Shown: positions 52,704 to 62,737, counted from the stretch's first letter. The stretch: DNA of 64,000 nt from Actinoalloteichus hoggarensis (GCF_002234535.1 NZ_CP022521.1:868001-932000); one strand, 5' to 3'. Translations and numbers: made by a program. The notes: a model not told the origin generated them from the letters alone.

Positions 52704-54794
52704 GTGGCTCGGTCCGCAGGATTGCGCGGGGGTCGCGCCTGGCTCCTGCGTCGGGGCCGTGCCCTGACCGCGCATCGCGGGGTCGCAGACGGTCCGGGTG
52801 GGGAGAGCCGCCCGTCTCGGACCGCGGCGGCCTCCCGCGCGGAGGCGTGGGCAGGCATGGCCGCCGTATGCGTGCGAGGCACCGAGTCCGGCCATGCCGC
52901 CGGGTCCGTTCGAGGCGTCGAGTCCGGCCGGGCCTGCGGCGCTCGGGCGGCGGGCGGGCACCGCGCGTCGAACCCCGCGGGCCTGCTCGGATCGTGGTTC
53001 TCGGAGCAGGCGGTTCGGCGGACCGGCGGTCGCATCCGCCCGCGCGGCGGACGCCTGGGCCTGACGTCGATCCTGTTGGTCGGCCTGCTCACGGCCTGCA
53101 CCACGCCGCCCCCGCCCCTGGTCGATCCGACCGAGGTGTCGGAGCTGCCCGCCGAGGAGATCCCGAGCGAGATCGTGATCGGTGTCGACAGCTTCGCGGG
53201 CGGCTTCAACCCGCACCGGCTCGCCGACCTCTCCACGCCGACCACCGCGCTGGCCAGCCTGATGCTGCCCTCGGTCTTCCGCCCCGGTCCCGACGGCACG
53301 CCCCGGCTCGACGGCACGCTGATGAACGACGCCGAGGTCGTGGGCTCCGCGCCGTTCACGGTGCGCTACGACATCCGGCCGGACGCCTCGTGGTCGGACA
53401 GCGCGCCGATCGCGGCCGAGGACTTTGTCTATCTGTGGGAGCGGATGCGCTCCGAACCCGGCGTGGTGGACGCGGCCGGGTATCGGCTCATCGAGGACAT
53501 CGTTCCCGGCGACGGCGGCAAGACGGTGGAGGTCGTCTTCAGCGAGCCCTATCCGGGGTGGCAGTCGTTGTTCACCCACCTGCTGCCCGCGCACCTCATC
53601 AAGGACGCTCCGGGCGGCTGGCAGCGGGCGCTGGCACAGCGGTATCCGCTCTCCGGCGGCCCGTTCACCATGACCGCCTTCGACCGGGGTCGCGGCGAGA
53701 TCGTCCTGGAACGCAACGACCGCTACTGGGAGCAGCCCAGCGACGTCCTGCGGCTCGTCCTGCGCGAGAACAGCCACCCGGGGCTGACGGACTCGCTGGC
53801 CAGCGGGGACAACCAGCTCGCGGTCCTCACCGCCGACGCGGTGGCGTTGAACATGATCGCCGCCGCCGAGACGGAGGAGCCGCTGCGGACCCGCAGCCTG
53901 CCGCGCGCCGAGACGGCACAGGTGCTGCTGCGGCCCGCGAGCCCGGTGCTCGCCGACGACGAACTGCGGCGGGCGATCGGGGCCGCGCTCGACCGGGACG
54001 CGCTGATCGCGATCGGCACGCGCAGCGGCCCCTCGGCCGACCTGGTCGCCGACTCGCAGGTGCTGGCTCCTTCGGAGCCTGGTTACGCCGCGGCGAGGCC
54101 CGCCGGGTCGACGCTGGGCACCGGGGACGCCGAATCGCTGCACGAGCTGCTCTCGGACGAGGGCTACACCGTCGACGACGGCTGGTGGGAGCGCGACGGC
54201 ACCCGACTCTCCCTGGTGGTCGCCGCCCCCGCCGACCAGGAGCCCTACAGCTCGCTCGCGGGTCATGTGGCACGACAGCTTCGCGACGTCGGCATCGAGA
54301 CCGAGGTCGTGCGACCGTCCGCGACGGACTTCTACGACGATCTGTTGCAGCGAGATGTCGACGAGGTCTCCTCTTCGGGCGGCACGGGCGAGGAGTCGTC
54401 CACCGGTGACGCGGCGTCCGAGGTTCCCGCCGTCGACATCGCGGTGGCGCCGATGGGCGTCGGTGCCGACCCGGCGGCCACGCTGGCGACGCGGCTGGGC
54501 TGCCCGGCGCCGATCGAGGGCTCGGACGCCACGCCGCCGGTCAACCTCGCCGGGTTCTGTGACGAGGAGGTCGACCAGCTGCTCGACGCGGCGCTGACCG
54601 GCAGCGTTCCGCTGGCCGAGGCCCGCGCCGAGCTGGAGCCGATCCTCTGGGACGAGGCCGTCGTCCTGCCGCTCTTCCAGCTCGCCGACACCGTCGTCTT
54701 CGGCACCGGAATGAGCGGCGGCGAGACCTGGCGCCCGTATCTCGGCCCGTTCGCCGGCGCGTCCGAGTGGCAGCGGGACGGCAGCGGACCCTGA
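52704..54794 (+). CDS. lpqW: LpqW-like solute-binding-type lipoprotein
   Basis: Member of the family 5 extracellular solute-binding fold. The lipid-attachment site is LLTAC (Cys codon at 53097), followed by about 565 mature residues: EIVIGVDSFAGGFNPHRLAD, TVRYDIRPDASWSDSAPIAA, GGPFTMTAFDRGRGEIVLER, ELRRAIGAALDRDALIAIG. In mycobacteria LpqW, encoded after typA, acts in phosphatidylinositol mannoside/lipoarabinomannan synthesis rather than peptide uptake. Odd feature: the only well-placed start, GTG 52704 after GAGGAGG, leaves an Arg/Gly/Ala-rich extension of about 110 residues before the signal peptide, and no start codon lies close to the hydrophobic segment. An internal insertion or a frameshift is possible. 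Identification by fold is strong; the exact name rests mainly on gene order. Confidence 0.8.
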   Translation: MARSAGLRGGRAWLLRRGRALTAHRGVADGPGGESRPSRTAAASRAEAWAGMAAVCVRGTESGHAAGSVRGVESGRACGARAAGGHRASNPAGLLGSWFSEQAVRRTGGRIRPRGGRLGLTSILLVGLLTACTTPPPPLVDPTEVSELPAEEIPSEIVIGVDSFAGGFNPHRLADLSTPTTALASLMLPSVFRPGPDGTPRLDGTLMNDAEVVGSAPFTVRYDIRPDASWSDSAPIAAEDFVYLWERMRSEPGVVDAAGYRLIEDIVPGDGGKTVEVVFSEPYPGWQSLFTHLLPAHLIKDAPGGWQRALAQRYPLSGGPFTMTAFDRGRGEIVLERNDRYWEQPSDVLRLVLRENSHPGLTDSLASGDNQLAVLTADAVALNMIAAAETEEPLRTRSLPRAETAQVLLRPASPVLADDELRRAIGAALDRDALIAIGTRSGPSADLVADSQVLAPSEPGYAAARPAGSTLGTGDAESLHELLSDEGYTVDDGWWERDGTRLSLVVAAPADQEPYSSLAGHVARQLRDVGIETEVVRPSATDFYDDLLQRDVDEVSSSGGTGEESSTGDAASEVPAVDIAVAPMGVGADPAATLATRLGCPAPIEGSDATPPVNLAGFCDEEVDQLLDAALTGSVPLAEARAELEPILWDEAVVLPLFQLADTVVFGTGMSGGETWRPYLGPFAGASEWQRDGSGP

Positions 54795-55083
54795 CGAGTC
54801 GGGCGCCTTCCCGACTCGGCGAACAATGGGCTACCGTCGGGTAACCTGACGGCAAAATTGTTCAAAAAACGGACATGCCCGTTCGGTCAACGACCGTTCA
54901 CCGTGTGCAATCACGGAGTCACCTTTTGGTCACGATCGGTCGTCTACGGGTGGCAGCCACCCTGTCGAGTTCCTACCGTTCCCGCCAACGGTGCGCGGGT
55001 GACCACACCGTGCGCGCTGATGTCTCGGGTCGTTGACCGTCTTCCAGTGGCGGGAGCGATTCAGTGCTAGGAGGGCACGAACC
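54795..55083. promoter_or_regulatory. Regulatory region of the oligopeptide importer operon
   Basis: This gap is less GC-rich than its surroundings (AAAATTGTTCAAAAAAC near 54856-54872), as expected for a promoter. Related motifs follow: CGGTCAACGACCG, TTTTGGTCACGATCGGTCG and GGGTCGTTGACCG (near 54895, 54930 and 55027). GGTC(A/G)-type half-sites recur in both directions, so an operator is likely. An AGGAGGG ribosome binding site precedes the gene. Confidence 0.5.
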
Positions 55084-56871
55084 ATGAGGAGAAGGAAGAC
55101 GGTTGCCGCGATCGCGGTGTCCGTCAGTGCGGCTCTCGTTCTGGGAGCCTGCGGTGGCGGGGGCGACAACGGGGGCGGCGGAGGCGTCGGGCTCGACGAC
55201 AGCAGCCAGACCGGTGCGAAGGGCGACAACGGCGACGGCACGTACAACGCGCCGGAGGTGGAGCCGGGCGGCCCGGTCTCCATCACCCACGACGCGCCGT
55301 TCACCACGTTCAACAACTCGGCTGCGTCGGGCAACAACTTCAACAACACGCTGGTCCTGAGCTCGGTGCTGACCCACCCGTTCAAGATCGACGACCAGCT
55401 GAACATCCTGTTGAACGCCGACGTGATGGAATCCGCCGACGTCATCGAGACCGACCCGCAGATCGTCGAGTACAAGATCCGCGAGGGCGTGACGTGGTCC
55501 GACGGCGCGGCCTGGGACTGCGACGACTTCTACCTCAGCTGGCTCTCCCGCAGCGCCACCATCCTCGACGACGCGGGCGACCCGCTGTTCGTGCCCGCCA
55601 GCACCAGCGGTGCCGAGGACGCCACCTTCACCTGTGAGGACGACCTCACCGGTCTGCTCGAATTCGAGACCGACTACGCCGACTGGAAGGGCGAGTTCGA
55701 GGCGGTGTCGATGCTCCCGGCGCACATCCTGGAGCAGGAGGCCGGCATCGAGGACATCACCGCCATCAACAACGACTCCTCGCTCGAGGACAAGATGGCG
55801 GTCGCGGAGTTCTGGAACAACGGCTGGAACGGCTTCACCGAGGAGCTCGCTCCCGCCTCCGGTCCGTACATGATCGACAGCTTCACGCCGAACTCCTCGG
55901 TGACCCTGGTCCGCAACCCGGAGTGGATCGGCAACCCGGCGGGCCCGGAGAGCGTGAGCTTCCAGGCCATCGCCGACGCCTCCGCCCAGCAGAGCGCGCT
56001 GCAGGACCAGCAGGTCCAGGTCATCCAGCCGCAGGCGGACAACAACGTCGCCGAGCAGCTGCGTGCGCTGGCCGACCAGGGCATCCGCTACGAGGCGGCC
56101 GAGGGCCTGACCTTCGAGCACCTCGACATCAACCTGGACAACCCGCTGTTCCAGGACCAGGCGGTCCGCCAGGCCTTCGCCGCCTGCATCGACCGTGACG
56201 ACCTCGTCGACAAGCTGGTCCGCGGCGTGAACCCCGAGGCGCAGCCCCTCGGCAGCCTGCTGTTCACCAGCGAGGAGTCCGGTTACGCGGACCGCTACGA
56301 GGACGTCATCCTCGGCGACTCCGAGGCCGCCATGTCGATCCTCGAGGAGGCGGGCTGGACCCAGGGTGGCGACGGCGTCTACGAGAAGGACGGCGAGCGC
56401 CTCTCCTTCAGCATCAGCCACACCTCGATCCCCCGTCGTAACGAGACCGTCGCCCTGATCCAGTCGCACTGCGCGGACGCGGGCATCGAGATCACGGACG
56501 ACAACGACGACCAGTTCCTCGACTCGCGCGTCAGCGAGGGCGACTACGACGTCGCCCTGTTCGCCTGGGTCGGCACCCCGTTCAAGTCCTCCAAGGTCTC
56601 GATCTACTCGGACGGCGGCGGGCAGAACTGGTCCAACTGGGAGACGCCGGAGGCCACCGAGCTGCTTCGTTCGGTCAACACCGAGCTGGACGAGGAGCTT
56701 CGTGACCAGGCGCTGATCGAGGCCGACGAGATCTACGCCGAGCTCGTCTACTCGCTGCCGCTGTTCTCGGTTCCGAACAGCTGGGCCTACAACGAGAGCG
56801 TCGACAAGGTGACCTACCAGGGCTCCGACGGCGTCGCGTGGAACGTCTGGGAGTGGGAGGTCTCCTCCTGA
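55084..56871 (+). CDS. oppA: Oligopeptide ABC transporter substrate-binding lipoprotein
   Basis: A 595-residue family 5 binding protein that captures peptides outside the cell. The signal peptide ends in the lipobox LGAC (Cys about 23) followed by a Gly/Asp-rich linker. Family segments are VEYKIREGVTWSDGAAWDCD, FEAVSMLPAHILEQEAGIED, APASGPYMIDSFTPNSSVTL, VRQAFAACIDRDDLVDKLV and AELVYSLPLFSVPNSWAYNE. It starts the operon oppA-B-C-D-F, and a strong hairpin after it probably makes its mRNA more abundant than the rest. Codon use is highly biased, as in strongly expressed genes. Confidence 0.92.
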   Translation: MRRRKTVAAIAVSVSAALVLGACGGGGDNGGGGGVGLDDSSQTGAKGDNGDGTYNAPEVEPGGPVSITHDAPFTTFNNSAASGNNFNNTLVLSSVLTHPFKIDDQLNILLNADVMESADVIETDPQIVEYKIREGVTWSDGAAWDCDDFYLSWLSRSATILDDAGDPLFVPASTSGAEDATFTCEDDLTGLLEFETDYADWKGEFEAVSMLPAHILEQEAGIEDITAINNDSSLEDKMAVAEFWNNGWNGFTEELAPASGPYMIDSFTPNSSVTLVRNPEWIGNPAGPESVSFQAIADASAQQSALQDQQVQVIQPQADNNVAEQLRALADQGIRYEAAEGLTFEHLDINLDNPLFQDQAVRQAFAACIDRDDLVDKLVRGVNPEAQPLGSLLFTSEESGYADRYEDVILGDSEAAMSILEEAGWTQGGDGVYEKDGERLSFSISHTSIPRRNETVALIQSHCADAGIEITDDNDDQFLDSRVSEGDYDVALFAWVGTPFKSSKVSIYSDGGGQNWSNWETPEATELLRSVNTELDEELRDQALIEADEIYAELVYSLPLFSVPNSWAYNESVDKVTYQGSDGVAWNVWEWEVSS

Positions 56872-56880
56872 CATCGCGTC

Positions 56881-56921
56881 CCCGGCCGGGGTCTCGCCCA
56901 TCAGGTGAGACCCCGGCCGGG
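56881..56921 (+). terminator. Intercistronic hairpin after oppA
   Basis: A perfect 15-bp stem, CCCGGCCGGGGTCTC with GAGACCCCGGCCGGG, encloses an 11-base loop, starting 10 bases after the oppA stop. There is no T-run. In such operons hairpins behind the binding-protein gene stabilise its mRNA or reduce read-through to the permease genes. Confidence 0.8.
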
Positions 56922-57019
56922 GGCCGTGCGGGAGGTGAGGCAGACTCACCGCCTGCAGTGGCGCACCCGGTGCCGTACGGCCCCCCGGATGATCCCGGCC
57001 CAGTCCCGAGGAAGAAACC

Positions 57020-58015
57020 GTGTTCCGTTATGTGATTCGACGAATCCTGATCTCGATCCCCATTCTGGGGATCGGCTCGTTTCTGGCCTATCTCATGGTC
57101 GCCGCCGCAGGCGACCCCATCTCCGAGATGCGGATGAATCCGAACGTCTCGGAAGAGGTCATCGCCGCCACGGCCAGAGAGCTGGGCCTGGACCGGCCGA
57201 TCCTGGTGCGCTACTGGGACTGGCTCGTCAACTTCGTCCAAGGCGACTGGGGGACCAGCGTCGCCCTCGGCTCGGCACAGGTGGACGTCTACGACCAGGT
57301 GATGCGTGCCTTCGGCGTCACGTTCCGGCTGGTCCTGGGTGCCGAGCTGCTGGCCATCACCCTCGGCATCGCGGTCGGCGTCTTCACCGCGGTCAAGCAG
57401 TACTCGATCTTCGACTACGCCGCGACGACGCTCGCCTTCATGATGTTCTCGATGCCGCTGTTCTGCGTCGCGATCCTGCTCAAGACCTACGGCATCCAGT
57501 TCAACGACCTGCTCGTCTCGCTGGGCGGTGAGCGCTGGCTGCGCACGATCCCGCCGGCCAGAGGCTTCCAGGGCGACTTCGGCGAGCAGTTCTTCCAGTA
57601 CACCGGCACCTATCTGCTGCCGACCATCAGCCTGATGCTGATCAGCTTCGCGGCCTACAGTCGCTTCCAGCGCAGCGCGATGTTGGAGACCCTCGGTTCC
57701 GACTACGTGCGCACCGCCCGCGCGAAGGGACTGCGCCCCGGTCGGGTCATCTTCCGGCACGCCTTCCGCAACGCGCTCATCCCGGTGACCACCCTCGTCT
57801 CGCTGAACTTCGGTGCCGTCCTCGGCGGCGCCATCATGACCGAACAGGTCTTCGGCTGGAGTGGGATGGGCAACCTGCTGGTGAACGCCGTCCAGCAGCA
57901 CGACGCGCCCATGCTCATGGGCTGGTTGATGGTCACGGCCATCATCACCGTGTTGTTCAACCTGGTCGCCGACATCGTCTACGGCTTCCTGGACCCGAGG
58001 ATCCGCATTGGCTGA
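57020..58015 (+). CDS. oppB: Oligopeptide ABC transporter permease (OppB type)
   Basis: A 331-residue permease with six membrane helices. The N-terminal signature MFRYVIRRILISIPILGIGS is that of OppB/DppB. The ELGLDRPILVRYWDWLVNFVQGDWGTS segment follows, and the EAA loop is YVRTARAKGLRPGRVIFRHAFRNAL. It starts with GTG 57020, 148 bases after oppA, and overlaps oppC by eight bases. It pairs with OppC to form the channel. Confidence 0.95.
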   Translation: MFRYVIRRILISIPILGIGSFLAYLMVAAAGDPISEMRMNPNVSEEVIAATARELGLDRPILVRYWDWLVNFVQGDWGTSVALGSAQVDVYDQVMRAFGVTFRLVLGAELLAITLGIAVGVFTAVKQYSIFDYAATTLAFMMFSMPLFCVAILLKTYGIQFNDLLVSLGGERWLRTIPPARGFQGDFGEQFFQYTGTYLLPTISLMLISFAAYSRFQRSAMLETLGSDYVRTARAKGLRPGRVIFRHAFRNALIPVTTLVSLNFGAVLGGAIMTEQVFGWSGMGNLLVNAVQQHDAPMLMGWLMVTAIITVLFNLVADIVYGFLDPRIRIG

Positions 58016-58937
58016 GATCGTTTCCACCACGACGCCGGGCACCCCCGGCGAACCCCCGACCGACTCCGCAGGCGAGTTCGGCACGGCGGCCCGCAAGCAG
58101 TGGCAGATCGTCCTGCGGCGCTTCATGCAGCACAAGCTCGCGATGATCAGCCTGGTCGTGCTCGTCCTGCTGGTGCTGTTCGCGCTGATCGCGCCGATGT
58201 TCTGGCACTACAGCTACACCTACACCGGCGGCGGGCGCTTCGAGAACCCGAGCCCGGAACACCCGTTGGGCACCGACCAGATCGGCCGCGACATGTTCGC
58301 GGTGCTGCTGCGCGGCACGCAGTTCTCGCTGCTGATCGCGATGGTCGTCGCGTTGATGGCCACCGCCATCGGCGTGGTGCTCGGCGCCACGGCGGGTCTG
58401 CTCGGCGGCTTCGTCGACAGCCTGGTCATGCGGTTCGTCGACCTGATGCTGATCATCCCGCAGATCGCCCTCGTGGGCATCGCGGCCGCGATCTTCGGCG
58501 GCAGCTGGTACCTCGTCGCCATCGCGCTCGGCCTGTTCAGCTGGATGTCGGTGGCCAGGATCAACCGCGGCCAGACCCTGTCGCTGGCGCAACGGGAGTT
58601 CGTCGAGGCCGCCAGGGCGATGGGGGCGAGCAACACCCGGATCATCCTCAAGCACATCCTGCCGAACCTGACCGGCATCATCACCGTCAACGCCACGCTC
58701 GCGGTCGCGACCGCGGTGCTGGCCGAGGCGGCGCTGTCGTTCATCGGTCTCGGCGTGCAGATCCCGGACACCTCGCTCGGCCTGGTCATCAACGCGAACT
58801 ACAACCAGTTCCTCACCCGACCCTGGCTGTTCTGGGCGCCGTTCCTCGCGATCCTGCTGATCTCGCTGACGATCAACTTCATCGGCGACGGCATCCGCGA
58901 CGCGTTCGACCCTCGGCAGACGAAGGTGCGTGCCTGA
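58008..58937 (+). CDS. oppC: Oligopeptide ABC transporter permease (OppC type)
   Basis: A 309-residue permease. It has the OppC N-terminal cytoplasmic segment and first helix (MISLVVLVLLVLFALIAPMF), the periplasmic-side loop HPLGTDQIGRDMFAVLLRGT and the EAA loop FVEAARAMGASNTRIILKHI, followed by LPNL. The start is probably TTG 58008, inside the end of oppB; translation is coupled. Its stop overlaps the oppD start (TGATG). Confidence 0.94.
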   Translation: MAEIVSTTTPGTPGEPPTDSAGEFGTAARKQWQIVLRRFMQHKLAMISLVVLVLLVLFALIAPMFWHYSYTYTGGGRFENPSPEHPLGTDQIGRDMFAVLLRGTQFSLLIAMVVALMATAIGVVLGATAGLLGGFVDSLVMRFVDLMLIIPQIALVGIAAAIFGGSWYLVAIALGLFSWMSVARINRGQTLSLAQREFVEAARAMGASNTRIILKHILPNLTGIITVNATLAVATAVLAEAALSFIGLGVQIPDTSLGLVINANYNQFLTRPWLFWAPFLAILLISLTINFIGDGIRDAFDPRQTKVRA

Positions 58938-60058
58938 TGACTCAGTCCGTTTCCGAAGAGCTGTTGACGGTCAGCGAGTTGTCGGTGGGCTTCCCCACCG
59001 ACGACGGCGTCGTGCACGCGGTCCGCAACCTGTCGTTCTCCCTGCGTCGCGGCGAGGTCCTCGGCATCGTCGGCGAGTCCGGGTCCGGCAAGTCGGTCTC
59101 GTCGATGGCGTTGATGGGGCTGCTGCCCAAGACCGCGCGAGTGACCGGCTCCATCCGGTTCGCCGATCAGGAGATCGTCGGCATCGAGCCCCGGAAGCTG
59201 GAGAAGATCCGGGGCAACGACATCGCCATGATCTTCCAGGACCCGATGACCTCGCTGAACCCGGTGTTCACCGTGGGCTGGCAGCTGTCGGAGGCCTACC
59301 GGGCGCATCACAAGGTCCCGAAGAAGGTCGCCTGGGCCAAGGCCGTCGAGGTGCTGGAACTGGTCGGCATCCCGCAGCCGGATCGGCGGGCCAAGCAGTT
59401 CCCGCACGAGTTCTCCGGCGGCATGCGGCAGCGGGTCGTGATCGCCATGGCGGTCATCAACGACCCGGATCTCATCATCGCCGACGAGCCGACCACGGCG
59501 TTGGACGTCACGGTGCAGGCCCAGGTCCTCGAGACGCTCATCCGGATCAAGGACGAGACCAACGCGGGCATCATGCTGATCACCCATGACCTCGGCGTCG
59601 TCGCGGGCATGGTGGATCGCGTGCAGGTCATGTACGGCGGCACCATCGTCGAGTCCGGCGGCGTCGACGAGGTGTTCGAGACGCCTCGGATGCCGTACAC
59701 GGTGGGTCTGCTCGGCTCGATCCCGAATCCCGAGCAGCTCGGCCAGCCGTTGACGCCGATCAAGGGCACGCCCCCGTCGCTGTTGAACCTGCCGACCGGC
59801 TGCACGTTCGCGCCGCGGTGTCCGCTCGCCATCGACGAGTGCCGGGCGGCCGAGCCCGAGCTGCGCCCGATCGCCGGCGGCAGGCACGCCAGCCGGTGCA
59901 TCCGCTGGGACGAACTGGGCACCCTCGGCGATGCCAAGCAGCTGTTCGTCCACGACGAGATCGGCAACATCGAGAACCCCGCCGTGCTGGTCGAGGTCGA
60001 CGCCGACGCGGGCACCATCGACACCGAGTCGACTCCGCAGGAAGAGGGGAGCAGGTGA
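58937..60058 (+). CDS. oppD: Oligopeptide ABC transporter ATPase (OppD type)
   Basis: A 373-residue ATPase. Walker A is GESGSGKS, the Q-loop [13 protein letters not shown], signature [15 protein letters not shown], Walker [13 protein letters not shown] and H-loop [11 protein letters not shown]. The oligopeptide-specific C-terminal domain with Cys residues is present ([15 protein letters not shown], likely an iron-sulfur site). The last 40 residues are an acidic tail. It overlaps oppF by one base. Confidence 0.95.
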   Translation: MTQSVSEELLTVSELSVGFPTDDGVVHAVRNLSFSLRRGEVLGIVGESGSGKSVSSMALMGLLPKTARVTGSIRFADQEIVGIEPRKLEKIRGNDIAMIFQDPMTSLNPVFTVGWQLSEAYRAHHKVPKKVAWAKAVEVLELVGIPQPDRRAKQFPHEFSGGMRQRVVIAMAVINDPDLIIADEPTTALDVTVQAQVLETLIRIKDETNAGIMLITHDLGVVAGMVDRVQVMYGGTIVESGGVDEVFETPRMPYTVGLLGSIPNPEQLGQPLTPIKGTPPSLLNLPTGCTFAPRCPLAIDECRAAEPELRPIAGGRHASRCIRWDELGTLGDAKQLFVHDEIGNIENPAVLVEVDADAGTIDTESTPQEEGSR

Positions 60059-61104
60059 TGACCACCTCGAACGTGTCCGGCGGCACCACCGCCGACAGCA
60101 CGGCCGTGCAGGCGGAGACCGAGGAGCCGTTGCTCTCGGTGTCCGACCTGGTCAAGAGCTTCCCGGTCCGGGGCGGCGGGATCATTCCGCGTGTCGTCGG
60201 ACAGGTGCAGGCGGTGTCGGGGGTCTCCTTCGACCTGCGGCCGGGCGAGACGCTCGGGCTGGTGGGCGAGTCGGGCTGCGGCAAGTCCACGACCGGCCGG
60301 GCCATCCTCCAGCTGCACAAGCCGACCTCCGGCTCGGTCCGCTTCGAGGGGCGGGAGCTGACGAAGCTCACCACCGCCAGGCTGCGGTCGGTGCGGCGGG
60401 ACATGCAGATCGTCTTCCAGGACCCCTACGCCTCGTTGAACCCGAGGTGGCAGGTCAACGACATCGTCCGCGAGCCGCTGGAGATCCATCACCGCGGCCT
60501 CGGGGACAAGAAGATCCAGGAGAAGGTGAACAGTCTCCTGGAGCTGGTGGGGCTCAACGCGGAACACCGCAACCGGTACCCGCACGAGTTCTCCGGCGGG
60601 CAGCGGCAGCGGATCGGCATCGCCAGGGCGCTCGCCCTGGAGCCGAAGCTGCTGGTGCTCGACGAGCCGGTGTCGGCGCTGGACGTGTCCGTGCAGGCGG
60701 GTGTCGTCAACCTGTTGGAGGAGCTCCAGCAGCGGTTGGGGCTGGCCTACCTGTTCATCGCCCACGACCTGTCGGTCGTGCGCCACATCTCGCATCGGGT
60801 CGCGGTGATGTACCTGGGCAAGATCGTGGAGATCGGCACCAGGGAGGGCATCTACAAGCGGGCCTCCCATCCGTACACGCAGGCGCTGCTCTCGGCGGTG
60901 CCGGTGCCCGATCCCAAGGTCGAGCGGTCGCGGCAGCGCATCGTGCTGACCGGCGACGTCCCGAGCCCGGTGAATCCGCCCTCGGGCTGCCGGTTCCGGA
61001 CGCGCTGCTGGAAGGCGCAGGACATCTGCGCCCAGGAAGAGCCGCAGCTGCTCCCGCACGGGCCCACCGGACAGCTCTCGGCGTGTCACTTCGCGGAGGT
61101 CTAG
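60058..61104 (+). CDS. oppF: Oligopeptide ABC transporter ATPase (OppF type)
   Basis: A 348-residue ATPase, partner of OppD. Walker [11 protein letters not shown]-loop [13 protein letters not shown], signature [15 protein letters not shown], Walker [13 protein letters not shown] and H-loop [10 protein letters not shown]. The C-terminal oligopeptide domain carries the Cys cluster ([15 protein letters not shown]). It is the last gene of the operon and is followed by a strong hairpin. Confidence 0.95.
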   Translation: MTTSNVSGGTTADSTAVQAETEEPLLSVSDLVKSFPVRGGGIIPRVVGQVQAVSGVSFDLRPGETLGLVGESGCGKSTTGRAILQLHKPTSGSVRFEGRELTKLTTARLRSVRRDMQIVFQDPYASLNPRWQVNDIVREPLEIHHRGLGDKKIQEKVNSLLELVGLNAEHRNRYPHEFSGGQRQRIGIARALALEPKLLVLDEPVSALDVSVQAGVVNLLEELQQRLGLAYLFIAHDLSVVRHISHRVAVMYLGKIVEIGTREGIYKRASHPYTQALLSAVPVPDPKVERSRQRIVLTGDVPSPVNPPSGCRFRTRCWKAQDICAQEEPQLLPHGPTGQLSACHFAEV

Positions 61105-61146
61105 CCCGAACTGGTCGGCTGAGCCGACCCGCTCCTCGCGTAGACC

Positions 61147-61178
61147 GGCCCCGGCGTGCCCCTCGGCATGCCGGGGCC
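61147..61178 (+). terminator. Hairpin terminator after the opp operon
   Basis: GGCCCCGGC (61147-61155) pairs with GCCGGGGCC (61170-61178), and inner TGCC/GGCA bases extend the stem around a CCTC loop. It begins 42 bases after the oppF stop. No T-run follows, as is common in actinobacteria. Confidence 0.8.
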
Positions 61179-61364
61179 GTCGTCGTGTCGGTCGGCGGGC
61201 GGGGCCGGACCGGCACCGCGACGTCGGGAACCCCGCTCCGGGCCGGCCTGCGCTCGCCGATGATCCTCCTGACGGAGCAGCGTCGGTGCGCCGTTCGGGC
61301 GCGGGCGGTCGGCGCGGCCCGCGCCCGTTGTCGAGCCCCCGGCCGCGCCGATTACCCTGCGGTG

Positions 61365-62360
61365 GTGACGACCGCTCCCGGCTTCCGACTGACGGCTGTG
61401 CCCCGGCTGCTCCTGGTGCATGCGCATCCGGACGACGAGAGCATCTGGACCGGTGGGACGATCGCGCACTTCGCCGCGCGCGGGGTCGCCGTCACCGTCG
61501 TGACCTGCACACTCGGCGAAGAGGGCGAGATCATCCCTGCCGGCCTGCGTGGGCTCGGCCCGGAGGCGGCCGATCAGCTCGGCGGTTACCGGGTCGGCGA
61601 GCTGCGCTCGGCCTGCGCCGCACTCGGCGTGACCGATCACCGCTTCCTCGGCGGCCTCGGTCGCTGGCGGGACTCCGGGATGCGTTGGGCCGCCCCCGGG
61701 CGGGCCGAGCCGAAGCTGTCGCCGCACCCGAGGGCCTTCGCCATCGGCGACTTCGACGAGCAGGTCGCGGCGTTGACCGCGATCCTGCGCGACGTCCGGC
61801 CGCAGGTGGTGATGACCTACGCCGCCGACGGGGGGTACGGCCACCCGGACCATGTGCGGGCGCATGAGGTGACGATGGCCGCGGCCCGCGCCGCGACCCA
61901 CGATATGAGCGTCTTCCACGTCGTGTCCGCCCGTGCCGACGTCGAGGCCGGGGTGGCCGAGCTGGCGCAGGTGCCGGGGGTCCCCTTCACCCTGCCCGCA
62001 CCCGGCGAACTTGCGGGTGTCGAGGACGCCGACATCAGCCATCGCGTCGACATCGCCGAGAGTCTCCCCGCGAAGCTCAACGCGCTGCGTGCGCACGCCA
62101 CCCAGGTGCAGGTGTGGCAGGACAACGCGGGCACCGCCGTCTTCGCGCTGTCGAACGGGGTGGCGCAGCCGGTGCTCGACCGTGAGTGCTTCACCCACGC
62201 GCTGAGCAGGCCCGGCGGGCGGGTGCCCGCGTCGATCGATCAGGAGCTGCTCGGCGCGGGCATCCAGCCCGAGATCATCGCTCCGCCCGAGGGCCTTGCC
62301 GAGATCGCCGCCGCGGACGCCCAGGCGGCGAAGGGCGACGCCGCCGTGCGGGCTCGCTGA
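61365..62360 (+). CDS. mshB: Mycothiol biosynthesis deacetylase MshB
   Basis: Zinc enzyme that removes the acetyl group from GlcNAc-inositol, the second step of mycothiol synthesis. The 331-residue protein shows the zinc motif AHPDDE (about residue 19), TCTLGEEGE and GYGHPDHVRAHE with the third zinc-ligand His, and NCTERM features of the family such as RAHATQVQVW. GTG 61365 (or the adjacent GTG 61362) is chosen because the family start lies about ten residues before the zinc motif. No clear ribosome binding site precedes it, so the transcript may be leaderless (a TTACCCT-like box is nearby). Its stop overlaps the next gene. Confidence 0.94.
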   Translation: MTTAPGFRLTAVPRLLLVHAHPDDESIWTGGTIAHFAARGVAVTVVTCTLGEEGEIIPAGLRGLGPEAADQLGGYRVGELRSACAALGVTDHRFLGGLGRWRDSGMRWAAPGRAEPKLSPHPRAFAIGDFDEQVAALTAILRDVRPQVVMTYAADGGYGHPDHVRAHEVTMAAARAATHDMSVFHVVSARADVEAGVAELAQVPGVPFTLPAPGELAGVEDADISHRVDIAESLPAKLNALRAHATQVQVWQDNAGTAVFALSNGVAQPVLDRECFTHALSRPGGRVPASIDQELLGAGIQPEIIAPPEGLAEIAAADAQAAKGDAAVRAR

Positions 62361-62737
62361 TGCGCGGCTGGGCCGACCGGGTGATCTTCGCGGTGTTGTT
62401 GGTCGACGCCGTCGTGATCGCCCTGATCGGCATGTTCTTCCTCCCGCTCTACGTCGGAACCCTCCAGATGCCGGTGACGGCGCTGCTCACCGCGGTGGCG
62501 AACCTGTGGCTGGTGCGGGAGGCCGCACGCCTCTCACCCCGGCTTCCCGTGGTGGTGGCCCCGTTGGGCGTGTGGCTCGCGGTCGTGGTGGTGTTCGCCA
62601 TGGTCCGGCCCGGCGGCGACGTGGTGCTCGTCGACGACTGGCGATCGTTTCTGCTGTTGGCCGCCGGGTCGCTGCCCGCCGCGATGGCGGTGGGCACGTT
62701 GCTGGCCAGGGGCCCGGCCGCCGAGTCGTCTGCTTGA
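62360..62737 (+). CDS. Small membrane protein linked to mshB
   Basis: A 125-residue protein with about four membrane helices (VIFAVLLVDAVVIALIGMFF, LTAVANLWLVREAARL, VVVAPLGVWLAVVVVFAMV, LLLAAGSLPAAMAVGTLLA). It overlaps the mshB stop by one base (TGATG), so the two are co-translated. A small conserved membrane protein occupies the same position after mshB in mycobacteria (Rv1171 type). Function is unknown. Confidence 0.85.
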   Translation: MRGWADRVIFAVLLVDAVVIALIGMFFLPLYVGTLQMPVTALLTAVANLWLVREAARLSPRLPVVVAPLGVWLAVVVVFAMVRPGGDVVLVDDWRSFLLLAAGSLPAAMAVGTLLARGPAAESSA

